From Molossus alvarezi (Eukaryota; Chordata; Mammalia; Chiroptera; Molossidae): a stretch of DNA of 64,000 nt. Shown here piece by piece: positions 1-11,629 of this stretch (the stretch's first letter is position 1; every line of letters begins with the position of its first letter). Location: the NCBI GenBank assembly GCA_037176705.1, contig CM073893.1:30479182-30543181 (forward strand), given 5' to 3'. Both the position numbers and the translations under genes were made by a program. The notes beneath the pieces are model-generated. The model saw nothing but the letters and a program-made list of their open reading frames with translations, did no database searches and was not told the DNA's origin.

Positions 1-400
1 CTGATTTTCAACTGAAAAACAAGGATAACTTTCATCATATAACTCCAAAATGTCACTGTAAATATATGTACTGTTAACCTCAATTTTAAGGACATTATTT
101 GGCAAATGGCTATTTAATGCAAAATTGTTAATACTTGGATTTTGCAAAAGATCTGTCTCTGTCTTTTTGTCTCTCTCTCTCTCCCCTTCATTTATTTTTC
201 AGACATTACATTTTTTAAGACAATTGCTAGATCAAGAGCAGGAGGTCTTGTCTTGACCCTACAATTAATTCAAAGGTTATCCTTGGACAAGTCTTTAGTA
301 TTCTCTAGATATGAATTTGCTTTAATATAACATGAGAGTTCTAGTACTATGAAACCTTTCATTTCTCCTAGACATTTAGATTCTCTGCCATATATCTTAT

Positions 401-437
<37 letters not shown>

Positions 438-1335
438 CCTGTCACTCACTTGTCTAGTCACCATGACAATTCTTTCTATGGTTATTAAGAGCCCAATGAA
501 AAAATCATTCAAAATTTTATTTTGATTATAATGTTCCTTTTATGGAGTTATTCTAGCCCTAAATATAATAATCAGAATAGAGGACCTCAGAGTTCTAGAG
601 AGGAGAAGCTGAAATACTGAATGTGATACTCTGGGAACAATCATAGGAGATACTCATGTACGTCTTGATTGCCAAACTCATGTCTTCTTGAATTAGGAAA
701 GAGAGTACCATATGTATAAAGCATGAACTTAGAACCTTTCTTTAGTTACAACGAGATAACAAAATATGTTTCTTGGGATTTTAACTTGGAAGGGATTTTA
801 TTTCTATGATTCCCCTTTTCATTTTTCTCTGGTTCTAGCATACCACAGAGTGAAAACTCAGTCTTTTTTTTTCCCATCTTGACATGAAACTTTATGCAAA
901 ATGGCAAAAATGCTGGTTCGTATGACAAGATCCTACAGTATGCTTTTGTTATGTCTTTGTGCCCTGATGGAGGATAAAAAAGGACTCTAAGATGCAGAGA
1001 AAAATAAATGTTTTGGCAAAAATAGTGTTAGAAATGATGCAGAGATTATTCTCTTTCTACTCCAGTCCAACCTCTAGGAATATGAGAAGGTTGGGCAACA
1101 AGTCTTTTCTAGGGACTTAGCAATAGAAAGTTAAAAGAAATAAAGACCTAGAATGTCTAATGAGGGACAAATGAGTAAAAAAATTGTACATTACCAGAAT
1201 CATATGAAAGACGTCATCTCAAGGAACACGTGACTAAATTTCATTGGATTCACAGGTGGAGTTTGCTGAATGAAGAAAGTTATATGTTTTTTGACCTGCC
1301 AAAATTCAACTGAGACAGCACTATTTATTACCAAA
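1..1335. other. Unassigned AT-rich DNA
   Basis: No gene or repeat family was recognised here. It contains a TG dinucleotide microsatellite at about 402-433 and a short CT-rich tract near 172-184. Short open frames of 60-80 codons have no recognisable domain and are expected by chance. Confidence 0.5.
402..433. repeat. (TG)n microsatellite
   Basis: About 16 uninterrupted TG units are visible directly. Confidence 0.95.
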
Positions 1336-1345
1336 AAGGGTTTGG

Positions 1346-1574
1346 GCCCAGGCAGTGGGCTAGTGGATTGAGCGTCATCCCGTGGACTGAGAGGTACCGG
1401 TCCAATTCCCAGTCAGGGCACATGCCTAGGTTGTGAGCTCGATCCCCAGTAGTGGGTATGCAGGAGGCAGCCGATAGATGTTTCTCTTTCACATAGATAT
1501 TTCTATCTCTCTCTCCCTTCCTCTCTTTCTTAAAAATCAATAAAAGCATATTTAAAAAATAAAAATAAAATAAT
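1346..1574 (+). mobile_element. VES SINE, AATCAATAAA-tail type
   Basis: A tRNA-derived SINE. Its head carries a Pol III A-box region (ggctagtggattgagcg) and a degenerate B box, then the CT-rich body and a tail of AATCAATAAA type followed by A-rich sequence. The 10-base duplication aagggtttgg flanks it at 1336-1345 and 1575-1584, so both ends are intact. It inserted through L1-type target-primed reverse transcription. Confidence 0.93.
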
Positions 1575-1584
1575 AAGGGTTTGG

Positions 1585-2890
1585 CAACATAATCAAGATG
1601 GAGAGACATATAGAAATCTCTATTCTCACCTCATCATTGTGAATGAGGAAGTGGTGGTGCAAATTTTAAATATAGGATACATTCTGAAGCCAAATTAATA
1701 TCATTAATAATCTGGTTATTAGTTAACAGAAAAGGAGTAAAGGGAAGACCAGATAATATAGGCATGCTATTCATACAGCTTTGCCAGAAAGCTACAGTTT
1801 AACAATCCAGGTCTGTTTCTTGCTAACTGATGGAGGAAGGGACTGGACAAAGGCAGTTTAGATGCATGCCTAGTAAGGTCTGCGTAACATGGAAAGGTGC
1901 CTACTGATCAGTCACCCTTGGGAATAAGTCAGTGACCAGAATAGGTGTGGCCACTGCAAGGGCATGAGATCTGAATATTTGGACTTCTGAACTGAGGCAC
2001 ATAAGGAAGTTCACTCTCTGGATTCCCTCTCCTGCTTGCCCAAGCTCCAGGCTCTCCACTTGCAGGGGGAGTGTTCCCCTGTATTTGCCCACATGGCTCA
2101 CAGCCATTTTAGACCCATACAATGGACTGATGCACTGAATCTTGCCTGATACTCCACCAGACCCAGTTTCATCATGAAAGGACACCTCTGGAAACTGGCC
2201 CTGCTTCTAGCTTTACTGAATCCCCCAGAATGCAACTCTACACAAATAAAGTATTTTATCACATCTCATTCCCTGTGGGGGCTTCTGAAAATGCTTATTA
2301 TAGTGGTACCCTAAGAACCTCTCTTCCACAAGCAATGGGGAGTGATTTCTCCTGTAACAAAATTGCCTTGAAAATAATGAGTTTTACTAGAAAAGAAACC
2401 AACAACAACAACAAAAAAACAGTTTTGAATAAATTAAACTCCTTGCCATCAGCAAAACTAAGGGTTTAAATTCAGAAGTTAAATTGTTTTAGAAAAAAAT
2501 GAACTTCTGAATAGTTTAATTATATTAATTATTATAACTATAAAAGTCAACCAGGTACACCTACAACTTTTTGTTCATTTGATTGTCACATATGTTATTT
2601 GTATTGATATTACCACATGAGGTCAAAAGTTAACTAGAATTTGGAGTTCTAAGTGTCACTAAGCAGGAAAAAATTTCTACTTTCATATAACATTGCAATG
2701 AAAAGAGTGTGTTTTGAGGAGCAGAGAAATATACAACTTAAACTTACTCCATGCAAAATAAATGTTTCTTGTTAAAGAAATAACGTCCAAAGATGTTTGT
2801 TTGTTTATTTTTTAGGAAAATTATACTTTCAAAAGAAAAATTATTAAAAAAACAACAACACAGAAATGATTAAAGATAACCAAAGAAAGC
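1585..2890. other. Unassigned DNA
   Basis: No recognised gene. The block at about 1890-2280 is richer in GC than its surroundings and ends near an aataaa at about 2245. It could be an old LTR or processed sequence, but no family or coding frame was recognised. 2400-2420 holds a short AAC-rich run. Confidence 0.4.
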
Positions 2891-2905
2891 CCTGTGCTTT
2901 GTTTT

Positions 2906-3184
2906 TTTTTTTGTTTTTTTTTTTTGTTTTTGTTTTTTTTTATCCTCACCTGAGGACATTTTTCCATTTTTTGTTCAGGTACAGTGGGAGGGAGAGAGAG
3001 GAACAGAGAGAGAGAGAGAGAGAAACATCGATGTGAAAGGAACACATCGAGTGGCTGCCACCCGCACGACCAACCAGGGTCGGGGACAAACTGCAACCAA
3101 GGTACGCGCCCTTAGCGGGAACCGAACCCGGGTCTCTCAGGACCGCAGGTTGACACTCTAACCGCTGAGCCAAACCGGCCAGGG
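2906..3184 (-). mobile_element. VES SINE, GAGGATA-tail type
   Basis: On the minus strand the head reads ccctggccggtttggctcag with A and B boxes. The CT-rich body follows, then the end TCCTCAGGTGAGGATA and a long A-rich tail (T/G-rich at 2906-2940 as printed). The duplication cctgtgctttgtttt lies at 2891-2905 and 3185-3199. Open frames reading through it have no coding meaning. Confidence 0.95.
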
Positions 3185-3385
3185 CCTGTGCTTTGTTTTG
3201 TTAAAAACGTGTAAATGAGTTATTTATCATGTACCATGCAATGGTATTGGGGGTGATAAAAGCCTCTAAATGTCTCATAACATTGTCAAAAGTCACAGAA
3301 CTGGGTGCGATTTAACTGACTGAGTAATGTTCTGTGAAAGATAAGAGTACAAACATCTGTCTGTCATTTTTTCCAGCTAATTTTT

Positions 3386-3634
3386 TTTTTTTTAAATCTT
3401 TACCCAAGGAAATTTTTCCATTGATTTTTTTTTTTTCTACATAAAATGGGAAGGAGGGTGAGAGAGAGACAGAAACATTGATGTGAGACAGACACATCAG
3501 TTGGTGGCCTCCTGCATGACCCTGACTAGGATCGAACCCACAATGGATGTACATGCCCTTGATTAGGAATCAAGCCTGCCACTCTTAGGTCCACAGGCTG
3601 ACCCTCTAACCACTGAGCCAAACCAGATAGGGTA
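3386..3634 (-). mobile_element. VES SINE, diverged
   Basis: Minus-strand VES with a recognisable tRNA-like head, GA-rich body and T-rich (A-tail) left end. It is flanked by tccagctaattttt at 3372-3385 and 3635-3648. More diverged than its neighbour at 2906, with a tail hairpin that no longer pairs fully. Confidence 0.92.
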
Positions 3635-3952
3635 TCCAGCTAATTTTTAAGAAATGCTATAGTCAAAGGACTATGTAATTAAGTTAAGTAAAAAGTAAAT
3701 AGTCACAGTTTAACCAAATAAAAAAAGAGAATGAAATCATAGCACTTTTCAAAAATAGTCTATGTTCTAAGAAAAATAAAAAGATACACCATGTGAGCAC
3801 TCATAGTGAAAAGCTGTATGTCCCTCTGATATATTAAAGCACTGATGGTTACACTGGATTCAGAAAGGTTTGTTTACTTTCATTAAAGCAGTGGCTCTCA
3901 ATCTGTGGGTCACGACCTTTTTGGGGATCTAACAACCCTTTCACAATGGTCG

Positions 3953-3993
3953 CCTAAGACCATCAGAAAACACATATTTCTGATGGTCTTAGG
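3953..3993. repeat. Perfect subterminal hairpin in the hAT left end
   Basis: Seventeen bases at 3953-3969 (cctaagaccatcagaaa) are the exact reverse complement of 3977-3993, separated by the 7-base loop acacata. It lies 64 bases inside the left terminus. Subterminal repeats are typical transposase-binding or cruciform-forming sites in hAT elements; that role is inferred here. Confidence 0.93.
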
Positions 3994-4532
3994 AACCGAG
4001 ACACTTCTCCTCTATCCATCTCCAGGAAGGTCCACCCACATGCAGATACGCCCACATACAGAGATATGCCCACATATGAGTACCCAGCATGAAGACATCA
4101 TCACACCAACCCCATCACATACATCCCATACAAATATAGGTGTATGTGACAGGGTTGGCACCATAATGTACTTATGTGGACCAGTCACACATGTGTAGAG
4201 AGCAGCTACTGTGTAGAAAGTAGAAGTATTGGAGGTAAAACAACACTTCATGAATTATAATTACTGGGTAAATGCAAAATCATGTACTATAAAATCAACT
4301 ACTGCAAAAATAAAATATCTGTAATCTGGATGCTGATCAGTCTTTTTATATTCAGCTGTGGTTGATGTGAATACTGCCCCCTTGTGATAGTAACAGGTAT
4401 GTAAAAAAATAACACAGAGAATGGTAAATCATAGGAAACTTTAATGAAGTGTTTTGACTAAACTATGCCATGTATCATCTTTTGTATTATTAAAGCTATT
4501 GTTTTATATTATTTTCATTAGCAAATCATCCC

Positions 4533-6557
4533 ATGACAATGGATCGTGTAGAGAAGAACGTTAAGAAAAGAAAATACAGTGAGAATTTTCTACAGTATGG
4601 TTTTATCTCAATAATTACAGTAGGAATTGACAAACTGCAATGTATTATTTGTTGTGAAGTTCTATCAGACAAAGCTATGAAGCCAAACAAACTAAAATGC
4701 CATTTTGATAGCAAGCATTTGATAGCAAGCATACCAACTATTTTAGAAGCAAAGCTGATGGACTCAAGAAAGCCAGACTTGACACTGGTAGCAAGAACCA
4801 CAAACAAAACATAGCAGCTGTTGAAGCTTCATATTTGATGGCACTCAGAATCACCAGAGCTATGAAACCTCACACCATTGCTGAGGATTTACTATTGCCA
4901 GTGGCCAAAAACATTGTTCGAGTTATGATTAGAGACAAATTTGTTACAAAATTGAGTGCAATTTTCTAATCTAATGACACTGTCTGCAGAAGAATAGATG
5001 ACATGTCTGCTGATATTCTTTTTTTATAATCCTCACCCGAGGACATTTTTTCATTTTTTGTTCAGATAGAGTGGGAGGGAGAGAGAGAGAGAAACGTGAA
5101 AGGGACACATTGAGTGGTCACTACCCGCATGACCCAACCAGGGCTGGGGACAAACTGCAACCAAGATACATGCCCTTAGCAGGAACCGAACCTGGGTCTC
5201 TCTGGACCGCAGGCCGATGCTCTAACCACTAAGCCAAACAGGCCAGGGCTGCTGATATTTTTGATCAGGTCATCCAGGAAATCAAATCTGCTCCACTTCC
5301 AATATTTAGCATTCAGCTTGATGAATCTACAAATATTGCAAACTGTACACAGTTACTGGTTTACGTGAGGTATATTAATAATGGCGACTTCAAAGATGAG
5401 TTTTGTTTTTTGTTTTTTGTTTTTGCAAACCTCTTGAGACGTCAACTACTGCACATGATGTATTTGACACAGTTGGTTCATTTCTGAAAGAGCATAAGAT
5501 CTCTTTGGAAAAGGTTCGTGGTGTTTGCACAGATGGTGCTCCAGCTATGCTAGGATGTCGATCTGGATTTCAATGTTTGGTACTGAATGAGTCACCAAAA
5601 GTTGTCAGAACTCACTGTATGATTCATCAGCAAATATTAGCAATGAAGATGCTGCCACAAGAGTTACAAGAAATAATGAAAAGAATCATAAGTTCTGTCA
5701 ATTTTGTAAAGGCGAGCACTTTAAACAGTCGACTGTTTTCACAACTGTGCAACGAGTTGGATGCGCCAAACAATGCTCTGCTATTTCACACTGAAGTGAG
5801 ATGGTTGTCTAAGGGAAATGTTTTAAAATGTGTTTTTGAGCTTTGTGATGAACTCAAAACATTTTTTAATCAGAAAGCAACACCACAGCTTGAAGCATTT
5901 TTCAGAGATAAAAGTGAACTGCAGTAAATAGCCTACTTGGTTGACATCTTTGTCATCTTGAATGAGTTAAACTTATCACTGCAAGGACCAAATGCAACAT
6001 GCCTTGATATGTCTGAAAAAATTTGATCAGCTTTGGCAAAAAAAAAAAAAAAAAGGATGAAAATAAAATTTACATGTTGCCTACCTTATCTGCTTTCTTT
6101 GAGGAACATGACTTTGAACCAGACAAAAGGATTATGATGATAATTTCTGTGAAAGAACACTTGCACATGTTTGCAGACAAAATTTTATCGTACTTTCCAA
6201 ATCTACCTGACACCCCATTTGCACTTGCCAGAAGCCCATTCACAGTCAAAGATGAAGACGTTCCTGAGACAGCACAAAAGGAGTTCATTGAACTTATTAA
6301 CAATGATGCAGCGAGAACTGATTTCTCTACAATGCCAGTTACAAAATTCTGGATCAAGTGTTTTCAGTCAAATCCTGTTCTGTCTGAGACTGTGCCTTCT
6401 TCTTCCATTTCCAGCAGGGTTTTCCATGTTGTTGGTTATCAAGTCTAAATACAGAAGTAGATTTTTTGTGGAAGATGGTCTTCATTGTGTTCTTGCAAAG
6501 ACTGCCCCAAAAATTTCTGATCTGGTGAGAAAGAAGCAATCTCAACCTTCTCACTGA
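4533..6557 (+). pseudogene. hAT (BED-type) transposase pseudogene
   Basis: A relic of the enzyme that cuts and joins the hAT ends in the nucleus. The first piece (4533-4814) opens with ATG and has a BED zinc finger: CIIC, then H-x4-H about 20 residues later. A frameshift at about 4812 moves the next piece into another frame, which meets a TAA near 4969. A VES splits the gene at 5018-5250. Past it the frame contains QLDEST, holding the first catalytic aspartate. Expanded T runs at 5400-5425 shift frame again. The 174-codon piece 5403-5927 has VCTDGAPAM, THCMIHQ and EVRWLS, standard hAT core motifs. Stops at 5925 and about 6026, and an A run at 6039-6054, interrupt it. The C-terminal dimerisation region (KSKYRSR, then SDLVRKK) is finished in a third frame, ending at 6557. 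Not functional. Closest relatives by memory are the SCAND3/ZBED-like domesticated and SPIN transposases. Confidence 0.92.
5018..5250 (-). mobile_element. VES SINE inside the hAT transposase
   Basis: Minus-strand GAGGATA-type VES with head ccctggcctgtttggcttag (minus strand) and end TCCTCGGGTGAGGATTA. The 9-base duplication gctgatatt lies at 5009-5017 and 5251-5259. The host codons resume in frame on either side, so insertion came after the transposase copy had landed. Confidence 0.95.
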
Positions 6558-8085
6558 CGTTGGCTTTTTACGCATACTGTCACCAAATGTAGCAATGTAG
6601 TTTACTATTGTTATATTAAGACTGTTACCCATGCTTCAAGACAAAATTTCATATATTTGTAATTAGAAATAAATATTTCACATTATATAATTACATAATG
6701 TTTTTGTGATTAATCACTATGCTTTAATTCTGTTCAATCTGTAACAATGAAAATACATCCTGCAGATCAGATATTTAAATTACAATTCATAACAGTAGGA
6801 AAATTATAGTTATGAAGTAGTAACAAAAATAATTTTATGGTTGGGGGTCACCACAACATGAGCAACTGTATTAAAGTGTCACGGCATTGGTAAGGTTTAG
6901 AACTACTGAATTAAAGTTTACTTAACTTTAATTTTTAGAGTAGTCTTAGGTCACAACAAAATTAAATAAAAAATACAAAGTGTTCCCTATACCTTTTTTC
7001 TCCACATATGCACAAGTTCACCTGTCTCATCTGATACCACAATGGTGCATTTGCTACAAGCAATGAACCTACATTGACGCATTATTATCATCCAACATTT
7101 ACAGTTTATATTTGGGTTCACTCTTGGTGTTGTACTTTCTGTGGGTTTGGACAAAGCTATAATGATATATATCCTCCATTATAGTATCACACTGAATAGT
7201 TTTACTGCTCTATAAATTCTCTGTATTTTATTCCTTCCTTCTATTAACTCTTGGCATCCGCTGTTCTTTTTACTATCTCATTTACCTTTTCCAAAATGCC
7301 ATATTTAGAACCATACAGTATGTAATCTTTTCATATTAGCTTTTTTCACTCAGTAAAATGCAGTTAAGTTTCCTCCATCTCTTTTCATGTATTGGTAGAT
7401 CCTTTCTTTTTAGCACCGAGCAATATTTCATATTCCAGTCTGTATGTACCAAAGTTTATCTATCCATGTACCTACCAAGGATATCTTGGCTGCTACCAAG
7501 TTTTGGCAATTATGAATAAACCTCTGAACGCTGGTGTTCAGGTTTTTAGGTAGACATGAATTTTAATTTATTTAGGTAAGTTTCAAGAGCACAATAGCTA
7601 AATCATGTAATAAGTATCTGTGTCGTTTTATAAAAACTGCCAAACTGTCTTAACAAAGTAGCGGTGTCAATTTGCATTCTCACCAGCATTGAATAGGAAT
7701 TCCTGTTACTCAACATCATTTTCAGCATATAGTGTCATCAGTGTTTCATATTTGACTATTCTAATAGATGAGTATTGGTAATTTGTTGTTATTTTATTTT
7801 GGAAATTCCTAAGGAGTTATGATGTTGTGTGTCTTTTTGTATGATTATTTACTATCTATATGGTGATATGTCTATTAAAATCTTATACACAGATTTAATC
7901 AAGTTGTTTATTTTCTTAGTTTTAAGAGCTTCTGTATATTTATATAATAGTATTTAATCAAATATATTTTTTGCAAACATGTTCTCCAAGTTTGTGGCTT
8001 GTCTTTTTATTTTCTTGATACTGTCTTTCACAGAGCAGAAGCTTAAATTTAATGACACCCTGAATGTCTTTTTCTTTTCAAAGTG

Positions 8086-8121
<36 letters not shown>

Positions 8122-8326
8122 GATCTTAGAGAGAAAGGAAGGGAGAAGGAGAAAGAGATAAGAAATACTGATGAGAGAGAAACATCAACATTAATTGGCT
8201 GCCTCCTGTATGCTCCTTAGTGGGGACCAAGCCCCCAACACAGGCATGTGCCCTGGCCAGGAATTGAACCAGCAACCTCTTGGTGCATGGGTACATGCTC
8301 AGCCACTGAGCCACACCAGCCATGCC
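8086..8326 (-). mobile_element. VES SINE with (TTA)n tail
   Basis: Minus-strand VES of the AATCAATAAA type, head ggcatggctggtgtggctca. Its tail has turned into a (TTA)n microsatellite at 8087-8121. It lies inside the old L1. Target duplication is not clear. Confidence 0.85.
8087..8121. repeat. (TTA)n microsatellite
   Basis: About 11 TTA units form the tail of the VES at 8086-8326, a typical origin for SINE-seeded microsatellites. Confidence 0.95.
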
Positions 8327-8574
8327 AGCTTATCTTTTTTTGGTGGATTGTACGTTTATAGTAAATCAAAAAGAACATAAACATATCCAAGTTCACCTAG
8401 GTTTTCTCCTATGTTATCTTCTAGGAATTTCATCATTATATATTTTACATTTAGGTCTATGAATCATTTTGAGTTCATTTTTGTAAAAGGTATAAGGTCT
8501 GTATCTAGATTTATTTCTGTTTTGCATGTGAATATTTATTTCTTCTAATGCCATTTGTTGAAGAGTCTATTTTT

Positions 8575-8802
8575 TAAAAAAATTATTCACCTGAGGACAT
8601 ATTTATTGATTTTTAGAAAGACAGAAAGAAAGAGGGAGAGAGAGATATTGATGTGACAGAGAAACTGATCAGTTGCCTCCTGTATGCACCACAGCTGGGG
8701 ATTGAACCTGCAAGCTAGGTATAAGCCCTGACCAGGAATCAAACCCACAACCTTTTGGTGTATTGGACAATGCTCCAAACAACTGAGCTATGTCACCAGG
8801 GC
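8575..8802 (-). mobile_element. VES SINE in L1
   Basis: Minus-strand VES, flanked by tgaagagtctattttt at 8559-8575 and 8803-8818. The duplicated bases belong to the host L1, which resumes directly. Diverged tail (TCCTCAGGTGAATAA on the minus strand). Confidence 0.92.
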
Positions 8803-9235
8803 TGAAGAGTCTATTTTTGCTCCTTTGTATTGCCTTTGCTCCTTTGTCAAAGATTAGTTCACTATATTTATGGAGGTTGATTTCTAGATTCTTTGTATTA
8901 TGTTAATCTAGTCATCTATTCTTTTGCCAATTCCACATTCTTAATTACTATAGCTCTCTAGTAAGTCTTGAAGTAGGGTTGAGTCCAGCCTCTGGATTCT
9001 ACCCTACTCTATTATTCTTCTTTAATATTGAATTGGCTAATCTGGGTCTTTTCCCTCTGCATTTAAACTTTAGAATTAATAATATGTCACAAATATTCAG
9101 AAACTGGGAAGGAAATTACAGGTGAGTCAAAGATACCATAAGTCCACTATCAAGCAAACTTGGATCAAAGCAACTTGTATTAGCTGGTCTGTATGAGATT
9201 CCTCTATAGCATTATAGTAAAATCATAGATGCTTT

Positions 9236-9440
9236 ACAATCATTAACAGCATAGGCTCAGGAATAAAATTTCTGGGCTTATACTATGTTACTTACTAGAT
9301 GTGTAACCTTGCAATAGTTAAACTGTCTGTGCCATAATGTTCTCATAATGTATAATAAGAAAAATAGTATCTATTTCATAAGATTGCAGTGAAGATCAGA
9401 TGAATTAGAATGAAAGAATAGCATTCATAGTCGTTTCTAG
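9236..9440 (+). mobile_element. MIR SINE
   Basis: Matches the MIR plan in order: aacagcataggctcaggaat, acttactagatgtgtaacctt (core), ctgtctgtgccataatgttc, then agtatctatttcataagatt and gtgaagatcagatgaat. Old and diverged. Confidence 0.75.
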
Positions 9441-9444
9441 ATCT

Positions 9445-10725
9445 GTTAGCATTTGCTAGTGTGTGTTTCAGGGGGCCCTTTTCTTTTGTGGTAAATTGCT
9501 ATTGTTCCAGTCATATGTCTACTTTGTGGTAAGTCAGGAATATATGCCTATCCCTCTGCCTTTGTGTTTTCTAGTCTACTAATGAAGATGCATTTTACTC
9601 ACTCTCTATATTTTTATTCTTGAATCTCAAAATCCATTCTCCAAATAGTGGTTAAAATATATTTAAAATATAAATTAAGTCAGGTTATCTCTGCTTAAAT
9701 ATAATCAAGTTATTCCGATTATTCTTGCAATAAAATCTATAAATTTCTATAACCTATAGAATTTGGTCCCTGTTAACTATCACCTCTTCAGAAATCCCTT
9801 TTTTAACTATTGTAGTAACTAGTTTCAGCACTAACATTGTACAACTACTGTCAATACACATATACACACACATACTCGCACACACACACATCCCACACAC
9901 TTTTTACCTATTATAGTAACCTGTTATAAAATACATTTTAATTTGTTATTTTGTGGTTTAATTACTGGATTATTGTTTCCATCTCTATTTAGAAAGTAAA
10001 CTCCATGAAATTAAAAACTCTGACTTTAGAACAAGATGTAAAACCTCAGCCTACTCTTTATGTTAATCTATTGAATATGAAATATCTGTTGAGACTTCTC
10101 AATGAAATCAATTCAGAATGATCTATACTTCCCAATGGAAGTATCAAATCAGATTGAATTAAATGAGTTAGAAATGCTGTGCAAAAGCCATTATTTATTT
10201 CCAAACGATTGAAGCAAGGCAACAAATAGTGCATGCCTTATCCCATCTATCATGCACAGTACTTTAAAGATGTTGTAAGAAAATTGTTGGTTAAAAATAG
10301 ATTTCTCTCTCAGAATTTTGGAAAACTTTTTAATTTATTGAATTATAAATAGAAAGATTCATTATATTTGGAGCTGAAAAAAGATAAGTATAAATACTTT
10401 ATCTTCTTATATCACTATTTTTATCTGTATACCCACTTAAAGAATATCACAATCATTTTCCAAAATGAAGTTTGAGAAGTGGTAGTAAAAATAACATTAT
10501 TATGAGAAATCCATCAGAAAACCTACTTGATAGTCTGCTGCCCCAAAGCATTATAAGCATAGGCATGGATAACCCCACAGAAGAGACCAGTGAATCTTAT
10601 GTATTATTTATTTAGTAAAGCTAGGTAAATGTCATCTTAGTGTGGCATCTATGACACAGTCTGTTGTATATGGAGACATGGTTGAAGGAAATGATTTAAG
10701 ACTTGGTTTATTAAAATATAGTTGT
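9445..10725. other. Unassigned AT-rich DNA
   Basis: No recognised gene or repeat. It includes a CA-rich patch at 9855-9900. Confidence 0.45.
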
Positions 10726-10729
10726 AAAT

Positions 10730-11620
10730 GCATTCATTCATTCAATCAATATTTATTAAGTGCCTACTATGTTCCTGGCATTATTTGGGGTTATATCAAA
10801 GAATAAGAACAAAACCAAAATTATCTTTTTTTCAATAAGAGGAAGATAGACTAACACAAATAAATAAGTAAATAGTAGTAAGCTATAATGTGAACACATG
10901 CTGTAAGAAAAAATAAAGGAAGGAAAGGGAATAGGGTGTGCTGAGGAGAGTAGTTACAATTCTAAGTGAAGTGGTTGGGTGGGATCTCAATGAGAGTAAC
11001 ATCCGAAGAGCCTAAGGATATGAGCCATGGTGATAGTACAAAAAACTTACTGAAAATGAAATAGTGCAAAGGCCTTGAAGAAAGAGTACATCTGGAGTGT
11101 TCAGGGACAGCAATGAGGCTGAGTAGAATAAGTAAGAGCTGACAAGTAGGAGGTCAAGCTACAGAATAAGAACGTTTTATAGAAACTTGTAGGACATTTA
11201 CATAGAATAAAATGTGATGTGATGGAGGAAGTTGAGATTGAAAACAGATGTGATGACATGACATGATGTGATTACATTTTTAACTGGATCACTGTGGCTG
11301 ATCTGCTGAGAATAGAAGGTTAAGATTGCAAGAGGATAAGCAAGAAAAACAGATGGGAGGCCCTTATAATCTACGAGGTGAAAGGAAATGGAGTCTTGAA
11401 CTAGGATAATAATGGGGGAGAAGTTGATGATGAGAGATTTGAGATTTAATTGGAAGGATTTCTTGAATTATTGGATGTAGGAGAGAAAAAAAAGACTCTT
11501 AATCTTGAAGACATTAACTGAGATTGGGAGACTCTATTAGGAACAGGTTTGAATAAAAAGAATCAGAGCTGAACTATGTTATTCTGAGATGCCTTAGGCA
11601 CATGATTTGATTTGTAAAGG
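10730..11620 (-). mobile_element. L2 LINE, antisense
   Basis: The left edge, attcattcattcaatcaata, followed by aagtgcctactatgttcctggcat, is the reverse complement of the L2 3' end. Further right are antisense L2 landmarks such as gtgcaaaggccttgaagaaag, attttTaactggatcactgtggct and gagatgccttaggcac. Very old, with no open frame. Confidence 0.7.
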
Positions 11621-11629
11621 CAAGAGGAG

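Larger units (their letters stand above)
3889..6908 (+). mobile_element. hAT DNA transposon, SPIN/OposCharlie-like, near full length
   Basis: The left end starts cagtggctctcaatctgtgg. The right end, read inward, starts cagtagttctaaacct, giving imperfect terminal inverted repeats. Flanks are cattaaag (3881-3888) and aattaaag (6909-6916), a hAT-type 8-bp duplication with one change. It holds a BED-type hAT transposase gene, broken by stops, frameshifts and a VES at 5018-5250. Removing the VES and its duplicated 9 bases leaves about 2.8 kb. The ends and the subterminal hairpin resemble the SPIN (Space Invader) / OposCharlie group known from bats and other tetrapods. That family call is from memory. 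The copy cannot encode an intact transposase but its ends might still be recognised in trans. Confidence 0.9.
6950..9090 (-). mobile_element. Old L1 fragment (L1M-like), ORF2 3' half and 3' UTR
   Basis: The plus strand reads as antisense L1: atgaataaacctctgaacg, the caaactgtcttaacaaagt stretch and ttgcctttgctcctttgtcaaag are classic L1 ORF2 landmarks. The 3' UTR is at the left. Two VES insertions (8086-8326 and 8575-8802) interrupt it. It has no intact frame. Confidence 0.85.

Noticed and set aside
3905..4198. 97-codon frame at the hAT left end
   Set aside because: It lies in the transposon's 5' non-coding part and crosses the subterminal hairpin. It does not match transposase.
4533..5927. 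Domesticated (host) hAT gene
   Set aside because: The copy has frameshifts, stops and a SINE inside it, so it does not look maintained as a gene.
8126..8323. Frames containing long serine-leucine runs
   Set aside because: They are translations of the CT-rich VES body.
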